Shown piece after piece: positions 49,801 through 61,800 of a stretch of DNA of 64,000 bases. A program made the position numbers and the translations under genes. The stretch spans positions 161,392 through 225,391 of the forward strand of contig CAXAMN010003636.1 of assembly GCA_963970005.1 (NCBI GenBank). Reading direction: 5' to 3'. The number at the start of each line of letters is the position of its first letter. Positions within the stretch are counted from its first letter, which is position 1. The notes under the pieces were generated by a model that was not told where the DNA came from, did not search any database, and was given only the letters and a program-made list of their open reading frames with translations. This stretch comes from Durusdinium trenchii (lineage: Eukaryota; Sar; Dinophyceae; Suessiales; Symbiodiniaceae).

Positions 49801-52800
49801 ACTTCCAGGCCAAACCCAGAAAACAACAATTAGAAGATCCGTGAAGACACTGTTTCCCCATATAGGCCGCTCTTTACTCTCTTCATACACTTAATTCGTT
49901 GGATCTTGTTGGAGGGTGCACCGGTGTTTGTTTCTTCGCAAAGCCTGTCTGGGTGGTTAGCCGGTTAGCCCAAGCCACCGAACCATATTCTTGATGTGGC
50001 CATGTTTCGGAGTCGGAACCAAGCCAAACCAAGACAAACACATTCTTCGACCAACCGCGCGTGATGCCGCATCGGTTTGGGCGGTATTGAGATGGTCATC
50101 ACGCGCCTCGGAGTAGCCGTTGGCCACGTCGATGCAGATCATGTTCACACCTGGCACCTGGTCGAAGCATGCGGTCGCTCCAGGTGGGCGGTGGGTAAGC
50201 GGTGAACAACCGCTGCTCGCAGCAAGGCAGCTGGAGAGTCTCGCAGCGACCGGCTCAAGAAAGGGCCCCAAAGGCGGGGGCATCTTCTTTGAGGCCTTTG
50301 CTTGAAGCAACTTAGAGGCAAAACGACGGCATCGAGTCAAGCCCAAACGCTCGTGACCCTTGGGGTTTTTGACAACTCTAGGGATTCTGGGCCTTGAAAC
50401 ATGTAGCACTTTGAGGGTCCATGAGCCTCTGGGAGATATTGTAAGCGGTTCTAGATGGTTCTAGTATCTTGTGGCCAAGATCTCAACCAAGCACGACCCC
50501 ACTCCTACAGCAGGCACAGTCGGGGTCGCCACTCACAAGCAGTTGGGAGGATCCATGTCGTCAGTGAACATCAGTCTGTGGCCAGCGATGCCCTGACGAA
50601 CGCACCAGAAAAGGTGTCCTTCCTGCGGGCGCCTAAAAACCATGGAGTCGACTTGTCCATCAGGTCAGCTGACTACTTTAGGTTGGACCCGTCTCTCCGG
50701 GGTGTCTATAAATAGCCTCTTAGAGGTGATTCAGGGTGCCAAAAAAAATGGACTTGGAAGGTGCGGATTAAATTGGATTTGTTGCAAGTGTTTTCTAATT
50801 TCAAACTTGAGATCTCAGAAGACCGGCTGAAAGGGATGTTGATTTCGAAAACACAGAGTTGAGACCTTAGACATGGAGAAAACAACTCATGTCCTCCAAA
50901 GGCCAGGACGTCCTCTTGTCTGCTTATGGTGTTTGAAGTGGCCATCTCAATTCGTGTTACTGAGGGGGAATTTGCAAAGACAAACATATTTGGACTAGTT
51001 CCCTACCAGAAAGTCTGGAAGAAGAAGCTCTTCATGCTGGTCTCTGGCCCCCTGCATTCCATGTGCATTCCATGCACTTCGCTTTTGTTCTTGCTCTGGG
51101 GCATCCAACGGCTTTGAGAATCTGAGCGAGCTTCTCCATGTCCTCGCTTTTTACTGCTCTTTTCGCTGCTGAACAAAAGACCCAACCGTGGTCAGGAACA
51201 TCTTCAAACTCGCCCGGTGTGTCTCTGGGGGACTTCCCGACTGCGAAAAGAGTTCGACATCAGAAACCGAGTGGACCTGAACAAGAGATCAGCTTGGAAC
51301 CTCACAATGGACATGTTCCATTCTATTTGCATGTTTGCATTCCACGATGGACAGTGTCTGAAAACATGCTGGACGGCATTAGCGAGTCTGTCTTCCTCTT
51401 CGGGACTGTGCCAGTGATGTGCCATCCGATATGCTCTGGTTGCCTTTCGACAGCGGTCCCAATCTTCGATCGTCGTTGGAGGCCATCGCTAGTCGGTTGG
51501 AGGCCATCGATAGTCGGTTGGAGGCCATCGCTCGGCTCGTAAGGTGGAGGCCGTCGATGTCTGTTTTGGTTCGTCCTTGTCGAGGATCCCGGTGCTCACC
51601 GCCACGAAGCCCAGGATCTCTTTCCCAGGGCCTCGCTTCGCCAGTCCCACCGGACCATTAGCACCAGCAAGGCAAAACGAAACGGCGATCCCCCCAGCCG
51701 CACCATTGAGAAGTAAGAATCCCTATAGCTTGCACCTATCTAGAGAAAAAACATGACATCTTATTGAAATCTCCTCTCCAAATCTAATCGTGTGGGTAGA
51801 TGCTATCACCATGTAACAGGGTGCTCCCTGGATAGCATGTGCGCGGCCCATTGAAAATCGGATCGTTGAAAACGCCCACGCCTTCAGCCCACGTCTTCCA
51901 TTGCTCCACGGTGTAGTGCTTGTGAATCGCTGTGATGCCTCGGTGTTCGGCGCACCACACGTGACGTGACGTGACGCACCACACGTTCTCCCACACGTTC
52001 TCCCATGTTGACACCATAGTGAACACACCGATGGGGCATGATGTGGTTCTTCTCTTGCTCAAAAACAGGGTCGCTCTTTTGGGGATGTGATATCCCGACC
52101 CTTTGGTGTCTGGACAGCTAGTTTCGTAAGTTTTCAAGATCGATCAAGGGTCAGCGGGAGTTGGCATACCTGCATGGCAGGTCAGGACGGTTCCAAGGCA
52201 AGCCTATCCTGTGCATCTCAAACAAAGAATAGCTCTACCTCATTTCACAACACTCCTCACTCCATGTTTTCCACCACGGCTTCTGCAGCAGCCCGCGCTA
52301 GCCGATCGGACGGCCGATCCAGCGTCCGATCCACAGCGTCCCAGCCTCCGCCGACTCGGCGGTTCAGAAGTCCTCCGTTGACCGTTGGGTCTTCACCGAC
52401 CAAAATGGACCTGTCGTCCTTCACCGCGGCCGCACGGTCACGGCGTGCAGCGTGGTGGCCGCCGAAGCCCCGCGGCTTCCGGCCGTCGATCGTCTACGCC
52501 GCGTCGCAGCGTGGCCGCTGGCGGTCGCAAAGAGCCAGGCCCAGCGGCAAGAGGGATGAGACAAGTGCCAGCAAGGCAGAGGCCTCGCAGGGGAGACAGC
52601 GGAAGGCTCAAGCTGGTTTCTGCTTGGAAAACATGACATCCTTCGAGTACCACGGCTTTAACCACCACCTTCTTAGACTCTTATAGATCACCATCTTAGG
52701 CCTGAAAGAGCGCCACAGGCCCCGCGTGGTGCAAGACCAGTCCACCCGCCCAGGAGGCACTGCCCTGGCCGATGCCCACCCAACAGCTGCCGATGACTGA

Positions 52801-55800
52801 CTGCATCGTCGTCTCGAAGCGCGTGCCCGCCGCGAGGTCATGAGCCTCACCGCGTCCGATGCCGCGTCCGGTGCCGAGTCGCCGAGGCGTGCAGCGTGGG
52901 ATTCGGCGTTCCAAGCCGCGAACGGCTGGAGAGAGTAGCTCCCTACATCCTCCCCATGATTTCGGCACATATCCGGACCCTTTGTGGCTCCAAAATCCAA
53001 CCTCCAATAGCATTGATTCAAAGCCCACTCTGAGTGAAACAGAAATCGCTTTGATCCTCAACTCCGAGAGTCAATGGTTTCAGATCAGCAGTGCCACCTA
53101 GGCACGCTCAAGGTCACTGCCGCATTGGCAATGGAGAAGGTGATGCCATGAAGCAGTTCGCCTGCGCGGTCTCCCACGCTGGGTTCGGAAGTCCAAGTTC
53201 GGTCTACAAGTGGCTTGCAGGTTGATCCCTGTTTTTCTTCTTGTTCCGCCACCGGCACAAGACCCAGGTGTAAACGCATAATTGAGCTGAGTATGTCTGT
53301 CCGTGAGCCCAAGTAGTTGTGGGGAGTCTAACCTGAGCAGGTACTGACCTTGGCAGCGGACGTTCGCATAGTGTGACGACACTGCCCCCGATCTTCGGAC
53401 GACGCGACAGGCGGCGGCTAGGGTCCGTGACGCAGGTGGGTTGAAATGCCCAAGGCGACTCGCCATGTGTAGCAACAATTACGCTAGCATAAACCCCAGC
53501 ACACTGCCGCGGCCCTATACTTGAAGTAAGAACCCCAATAGCTCGCAGAATCTGGGGAATGACCGCAGGATTCGGGCCCTTCGGGTTGGTGGGACACGAC
53601 AGTGGGACCATTGGACCAAGCCACAAGGTCACACCATCGCGACTGGGTGATGCCCCAGTCAGGGCAGGTGCCCAAACATGTCAAAATCTGTTGGTCAAAA
53701 CAAGTCGAAATCCGAATGATCAAATTGATTGCAAGTGGTTGATTTTCATGGTAGAGGCTGTTTCCAATATTTGCCTCAATCTTGTTGTATGAACCAATGA
53801 ATCAGCCTATAGGTCCAACAAAGCGTGCAGCTGGAGGCTAATTATTCGAGCTGCCCAAAAGTACCGTCAGAGAAGCATCAGCTTCTCAGAAGCCTTCTGA
53901 CTGCAATGAAGAAGCCTACACATGCTCAGCTTCTCTCCGTCCCCAGCGTCACCGCGCCAGGTAGCTGGACCGCCCGCGCCGCCCCGGGCCTGGAAGAACC
54001 CAACGAGCATCCCAAAGGAAGGAGATCCAGCCCTGGCAGGGCTGAAGTTCTTCGTCCATGTTCAAATGGCCAAAAAGGAGCTGCCAGTGGAGCTGCCAGG
54101 GCATGATGTAGCCTATAATTGGAGTCCTGGATTCAAAAAGATTCAAACAACATGGACATGTTTTGAGTCACTCCACCGTTCTTGTGCATTGAAACCAGGT
54201 GACCACCTCAAATGGAGAACTGTAAAAGGACAGAATCGGCCTGCCGTAGGGCGGAGCACAGAAGGGAGAAGCTCAAGATGGGCCTGCACAGCAGGGCAGA
54301 GTCGGTTGATATACTGTGAAAAGAGGTATATCTTAAATTTCTGGAACCAGATCATACGCACTTTAAATGGGAGAGAGAGAGAGAGAGAGAGCTAGACCTA
54401 TTGTATAATAGCAATGGCCTCCAACCTAGAAGCCTTTGTTACAAGTAGCTTCTTGCTACTAGTAGTATTGGCCTCCACCTAATAGCGATGGAGCCAGATC
54501 ATACACTAAAAGAGAGAGAGAGAGAAAGCAAGAGTAGTGGACCTGGAAGTCAGCACCTCATCTCAGTTCCTGGATGTTCCCTGGATTTTCCCTTCGTTCC
54601 CTTCACACCCTTTGTGCTCTCTCCAAGAGGCATGATCCCAAAGCGTCGGACGATGGGATCGGCAAAATAGAAGAACGGCACCTGAGCACCGATGGGATCA
54701 GCGATGGCACCATGGGATCTGCTGGTTTTCGACCTGGTGATCGGACGTGGTGTCCGATTCTCCGAACGAAATCACTTTGGAAACAACATTGCAGTCTCTA
54801 TCCAAGACCCTTTTCTTCCACTTCAATACAGAACCCTGCTTGAAACACTCTTCAAACACATTTGTGTGTTTTTCTTTTCGGGCAGAAGGGTTGCCCTAGT
54901 GTGCCAAACAAAACGACCACGTGATGACAGGAAAAACGGCAGCCGGGGTGCTTCCGAGATGATCATGCATACAGCGCTCAAGCTCATGATTGTTGAGGAT
55001 CCATAAGGAAGTTCTTGGAGACGGACATAGGTGTAGGTCTGCCTGGGACTGGGTTGGACGCAACCAGTACACTCGCTCTCTTTTTCGAGTCCAGTTGACA
55101 GGTTTTAAAAAGCGTTTCATACAATATTATCTACATGACCGCACCGCACTTTACTGCACCTCCCTCCAGACCTACTTTGAAAATCACTTCAGCCTAGCCT
55201 GGAGTAGGCTGGCTACAATATCGACATTATAGGTTGGAGGCTATCGCAGTAGGTTGGAGGCCACTCCTATTATACAGGTCGGAGGCCATCTGTTGTAGGA
55301 GGACATGATTTGCCGCAGCCCAGTGACATGATGCCCTCACAGAATCCCATCGCTACCACAATGATCAGCATCACCGCCACGCGAGGAGTCAGGAGAAATC
55401 TCAGGAGTTCTTTGGTCGACGGTCTCCTCAGTTGGGAAAAAAACAAGATTATGAACCACCACACCCAACAGAATCGTGGTTTGGACTGAGAATTCTTCCA
55501 GCTACTAACTGTTCACTAGAAATTGGGGTCATATACTCTTCCACCAAGCGAGTTTGGGGTCAGCCCCAAACGGTACCGGTCGGCTCCTGGACCGCTCCGA
55601 CGTTGGCTCCGACGGAGCCGCCACATGGAGCATCTCCGAGCCCGGAGCGGCTGAGACGGAGGCGTGAGCTAGGCAGAAGACCTGGCGTCGGGTCAGGGCG
55701 CTTGGTCGAAAGCGAGTGTTTCTCCCGTTGGCGCCCCCAAACAACAAGTGATCAAAGCTGCAAATGAGCTGTTGTTTCGGGAGTGTTCAAGTGGGGTTGG

Positions 55801-58800
55801 GAGTTTGGGTGAAATTGGCTTTTGCTAGTGATCCTTTTAGCATAAAAGGTCTTCTTTTCGGGAGTCCTCATAATGTTGAGTCATACAGTCATACCGATCT
55901 GTCCCATGATAAAGTCTAGGGAAGTGTAGTAGCAAGAAGCTACTAGAAACAAGTACATCGCTACTAGTAGCAAGAAGCTACTAGTAGCAAGAAGCCACTC
56001 AAGGGAATCAGCCCAAATCCCTGGGCTTGGAATGGATCACGACGTCCGTCTACGTCCGCGTCTTCGCGGTCACTCGGGGAGTCTGCGATGGGATGCCCTT
56101 GTTCCTAGTAGCTTCTTGTTCCTAGTAGTAAGGCCAGGAGCCCCGAACGTAGCGTCCTTGTTCCTAGTATATATAGCTCCTGGTCCTATAGTAGCTACTT
56201 TTGTCGAAACTAGCCTCACCAACGTGCTTCGGCCCGTTCGGCGGGTCCCTTCGAGACGGCGCTCCGATCCCTCGAGACGTCGCGGGGGCGATTCGCATCG
56301 TCCGCCCAACTCGCCCGCATGGCTCCACGTCACTCGCCACTGGCGAAGCAGGTGGTTGCCATGGTTTTGGTTGTGCTGGTGGTTGCCCCATGTAAAACAC
56401 CAGCGGCCAGCGGCCTTCCGAGACTCAAGTGAGATCAAGTGACGGACGTTGCCAAGGCCACACCCACGAACATGCTCTCGAGGAAAACGATGCTGTAGCC
56501 TGGAAGTTCGCTGTTGCCAACTCTTGGCGGGTTGATATCTTTGCAAACACAAACAGAAATCTTGCACTGCAAATTCATGGGATAGACCTTGCCTTTTGTA
56601 ATGCTCGGTGCTGGACATGTGTGGTGAACAAAGAGGTTTCAAGGATAATTGCAACACATCGGAACTGGCTCTTATAGAATCTGCATAACAAGAGGTTGGT
56701 GACCGGCAGAACATGTTGAGATGCACGGCAACCCTCCCTGTCTGCCCAGTACAAATTCGAGCGCTCCGATGCGCGGAATTGTGCCGAAGAATGGCATCTG
56801 AGCGAATTGGCATCTGGGCTCAAGTTGAAACCGATCAAAGGAAAGCAAAGTTGAAACACAAAAAGCTAAATTATACTATAGGCTCCTGGCATCGCTACTA
56901 GGAACAAAAGGACGCTACTCCAGTTCTGGCAAGGAAATGCACAGCTTGGTGACGCAGTGGGAAGGGTCAATGGAACCATCGAAGGACCAAATGGAGTCGA
57001 AAAAGGATGATCGAAGACCAAAAACATGAAATTATATACGACATGTATACGACCAGAGGCCTCTGCTAGTAGGTTAAAGGCCTTTGCTAGTAGGTTAGAG
57101 GTCATTGCTAGTAGGTTGGAGGCCATCGCTAGTAGGTGCCCTAACCCCGTAACTAGTTGATCGATGTTGACAGGAATGAGGAGCGAGAAGAATGAAGGAG
57201 CTTACAGCGAGAGCGTATACACTCCAGTGACCTTTGGGCACAGCAGCTCTGGTTCACCTCTGGCATCGCTACGAACGGAGCGATTGGACGCTAAGAACGG
57301 GGCTCCTGGCCTTACTCCTAGGAGCAAATAGCTACTACAGGAACCCGGGCATCGCTACTAGTAGCATTCTTTCTACTAGTAACAAGAAGCTACTAGGGGC
57401 TCCTGGCCTTACTACTAGGAGCAAGGATGCTACTAGGGGCTCCTGGCATCGCTACTAGCAGCACCCTTTCTGGTTCACCTCTGGTTCACCGTTTTGGATC
57501 CGAGCCACCGAGGTGATGTGCCAGGAGCCCCGTCAGCAGCGAGCCGGAGGCAAAGCCGATGCCACCCCAAAGGCGCACCTTCACATTGATAAACCGCCCA
57601 AATGAAGAAGATTTCCCATGGGGGGGGTTACTCATCAAGGGTCTAGAGTCTTGCATTATATGTCGATCACGTGCATTCTTCATTTGAAGTCGAGCATTTA
57701 GCCCTCTTGACAGCAAGAATTGGGTCTGAGTCAAGATTTGTCACCGTCCAAGCCAAGAGCCACAAGTGTGTTGCTTGGAGCTACGTGTGTGTGGGACGCG
57801 CACTCATGCATAACTAAAGGCCATTGGCATGCAAAATCGAGTGAAACATAGTAAAGCGGTTGCAAAAAACTACACCGCAAAAAAAATGAAAACATGAGGA
57901 ACCACAGGGACTTCCAACTGGGCGAAACAATCTCCCTACTCTTCCAGTCACCAGTCTCTTCTTTGGTCGCTACTAACAATCCCAAATCATCAATAAGCGA
58001 CCTCCAAACTCAGGTGGAGCCTCCTGCCACCAGGTAGAGCCTCCCCGCCCAGCCTTCCCATAGGTCTCCTTTCCAACAAATCGGAGCGTGATCTCTGTGA
58101 GCATTCCTCCCTGGGAACAGGCTGCCTGCACAAGAAGGGCATGTGCTGCTTCCTCCAGTGAGGCCATCGAACATCTCTAGAGCCGTCTCAAAATGTGGTG
58201 TTTGAATGTGTTTGATCTCATTCCATGTTCTCTTCCTTCCGGGATATTCGTGTTGGATGAGCAGTTCTACATGCAATCTGCATGCATCCCAAACAGAGCC
58301 TCCTCTTGCCGCTAGATATCGCAATCTCTCCACAACCCAAAGAATGAATTAGATCTTTCAGGAGGTGTAGATCTTTGTGCATCTCCAGCCTGCAAACACA
58401 TGCAACTGAAGATCCACCAGTATGCCCTGCTGCTTGGGGCATCTGCCAGCGCTGGCCACGCAGCCAGCTGCAATGTCGATTTCCTCAGACCCGATGCGCC
58501 GCCGCGTCTCCCAGTCCGAGGGCCGAGCAGACAGCAACTAGCCATTGCCCAGCCACAGCAATCGAATCTGCAAGATCTGCGTGAAACAAATCATTCCTTC
58601 CCGAAAAAGAAAACAAGAACACGATCGTGGCTGCCGTTGGTTTTGTTCGTTTCTTCTGTCTTTTTGTTCGTTGGGTTTTTCGGAGCGAAGTTTGTGGATC
58701 CACGGCTCAAATCCAAAGGCACCTAAGCCATCAGTCCAAGATCCCAACCTCTCTAACATATGTACCGGATATCTGGTAGAGAAGTTCCATCTTCCAAACA

Positions 58801-61800
58801 CACCCCCAATTTGAGTAGATGGCTCTGAACTTAAGGAGGGGATGCTCTCAATGGATTTGCAGTGATCTTTCTTTGTGCCCTTGTGCGGCCGCAGCTGCGG
58901 GGTGGCTGTGGGATCAGTTCGGATGGGTTGGAATCCGCAGGGAGCTCAAAAAAGCGGTCAGAATTCACCAGGCCTTCCGATGTCTAGATTTCGTGTTTGG
59001 ACCGGAAAAAAGAAGCATCTTCCATCTGTAGTTTTTCCAACCCTTTCTTCCCCAACCAACGCAGGCCGTGCCACAGAAGCGCCACACCCGCGAAGAGCCG
59101 GTGCCGCTGCTCGGGCGCCAGCGCGTCGGCAGCGAAGCCCACCAGAGGCCCAGTCAGGGTCGGGGTGAACAAGCCCAAGGAACTGATCAAGCCGATGGCA
59201 GACCCTGAAAGTGTGAGATCACCGCGAGGTGGAGATCGGAACAAGAACGCCCTTGCTACTAGGAAGAAGAACGCTACGAACGGAACAAAGGTTTATGGAT
59301 TTGTCTTCAGGCGGTTCTTAGAAACGCTGATACATGTTCTTTCCGCTTTTGGTTGGGAATCAGCATGCAATAAAGTGAGGTGTTTGTCATTGTTGGTCTT
59401 TCTTCTGCAAGCCATGTCCTTCCTCTCCTGTGAGGTGTGGGGGGTCTTCAACGGTGAGCCATCTCGGCTTATCTCTACTTCTACTCTACTTCTACTTCTT
59501 CTTGTTCTTCTTGTTCTTCTTCTTCTTCTTCTTCTTCTTCTTCTTCTTCTTCTGGTTTGGTGATGTTAAGCCTGACTGGATCTAGAGCAAGCCTGGTTCC
59601 GAAACCACCTGTGTTTGCCCGTAGGCCCCTCGACAAAATGGACCGGAACAATGTCGAGCCCTGTTTATTTGTCCCTCACACTAGGACCAGCTTTGCCCTC
59701 ACACAAAGTATGAATGCATCATGCAAGTAATGTTTTCCGCTTCTGCATTCAAATATACCTGGGGATTCCATATCTTCGCGCGTTCGATCCTGTCCGGACC
59801 GCAGGTCACCGCAGGTCACCGCAGGCATCGAGGCATCGTTGACGGAAGGTTCCTGAGACCGATGTTTTCATGGCCTGGGTTGCAACCTCATTGCGATGGC
59901 CTCCAACCTGCTAGCGATGGCCTCCATCCAACCTACTAGCAAGCTTGGAGACTGAAAAGCAAAAGACATGGGTTCTGAAAACCAGGCCAACATTGCTTTC
60001 TTCACCCCGTGCCAAGTGGCCTGAAAAACCATGCTGCTCCAACAGCACCTCGGGAACTGCTATAGCAAGTTCTTCAACGATGCAAAGGTTTCAAAACTTG
60101 AACAATTCACCAAGCTAGCTCTCCAGTTTTGGAGGATACAACATACAGCCACATTGACCAGTACCCCCCGATCTTCCACCCAAATCCACCAAGAACGGCA
60201 AGAGCACCCCGATCTTCATCGGCATCATGTTTCAATCATGTGGATCCAAGCCACGACGAAGAAGCCTTGCGGCCGCTGTACGGCCCAGGCAAAGCCGGAG
60301 AAGAACTGCAAAACCACCAGGCTGCAGACTTGTAGCTTTTCACGCTGTCCCATGCCATCGGTCGGGAGAGTCGATGAGGGCGCCGAAGTTGGCCGTGGAG
60401 TTTGTGGGGAAAAACATGTGTTTTCGATTGATGCTGCACTCTGAACTTCCGTCGGGATTGATGGTCACGCTTTGAGGGCTGTGGTTTTTTCATGGTCATC
60501 CCAAGACTTGCTAACCAAGCACTGAAGCACTCTGTGGTCATCCCAGCCGGGAGTGTCATGTCGCAAGTTTTGCCAACCAGTACCAAAGGTCAGAGCAGCG
60601 TTCATACTTGAGCCAAGAATAATGCCTCGGACGTTGGTGTTCTGAACAAAACTCCAAAAAATGAACATCGACCCAAAAAAAAACATCCCCCACAACATTT
60701 TGTTGGGTGTTGATGGTAGAAGAACCAGATTTTCGAACTGTTGGCCTACCAACATGTGTCTTCAAAAATACACAGTAACAAGTGCCTTACTACTAGTAAC
60801 AAGAAGCTAGTAGAAACAAGTGCATCGCTACTAGTGACAAGTGCTAGTAGTAGCAATAAGAATTTTCTAAAAAACTAACACAGTTTTCTGGGACGATGTT
60901 CCACCTCCAGAGACTCCAGAGTATACGTTCTTCTGCTTCTCCGCCCGCAACACTAAAGAACAGAACAACTCCCCTAGTAGCTTCTTGTTACTAGTAGTAA
61001 GGCCAGGAGCCCCTAGTAGCGTCCTTGCTCCTAGGAGCGATGCCAGGAGCCCCTAGTAGCTCAATTTGCAAGTAATGACCCGCAACTCCCCTGTGCCCCA
61101 CACATTTTCGCTTGGCCAGTACTGCAGCGACCTGCGCATTTGCGCAGTCTGCACCCCATTAGGGTTTGACGAAGAGATGGGGGAGTGGTGGAAGACTGGA
61201 GCCTTATAAGAACAGATAAAAATAAAGAAAAGAAACAAAAATATCAAAAGATAGAAAGAAACCAAAAAACAAAAAAATAGAAAAGAATAAACTAAAGGTC
61301 TAAAGACAAAAGGAAGAGTAATAACAATGAACAAACAAACAAGCAAAAAACAAGAGTAGAAAAAAATGTCCAAAGAAAAAATAATCTTAAAAGAAAACGT
61401 ATGAACAACTGGCAGAAAGGTCTAAGAAAGACAAAATAAGAAAAGAAAGAAGTCCTTAAAGAAAGTGAGGAAAGGCCTAAAGAAAGCAGAAAAACAAAAG
61501 GAAGAACGGTTGTAAAAAGGGTTGATAAAAAGAAAAGCAGAAAGAAAGAACACTTACTTTACTTGGGGTGATCCCCACCATGACAGTATACTCTGCTGAC
61601 AACGGACGGCTATATTGCTTCAAAATCACCAAGAAAATGTGTGCCATGAATATTTACTGACAAAAATTATGGCATTCTATCTGGCATATTTCTGGCATTC
61701 TATCTAGTATGTGATGTTCTGGCATTCTATGTGGTTATATTCTGGCATTCTATCTGACATATTCTGGCATTCTACTTGGCCAATATGTTGGCATTCTGTC

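Larger units (their letters stand above)
51939..61103 (-). other. Giant GMP reductase intron containing the MFS transporter gene
   Basis: Donor AAAAT|GT at 61,103 and acceptor CCGAG|G at 51,939 join [12 protein letters not shown] to ITAIHKHY, giving the length expected from other GMP reductases. All recognised MFS exons (59,204 to 52,494) lie inside. Confidence 0.82.

Noticed and set aside
52087-52686. 199-codon plus ORF
   Set aside because: Ser/Arg-rich shadow of the MFS terminal exon region on the minus strand.
56070-56813. 247-codon minus ORF
   Set aside because: It crosses repeat copies and has odd composition; the only supported coding in it is the short MFS exon in another frame near 56,440-56,500.
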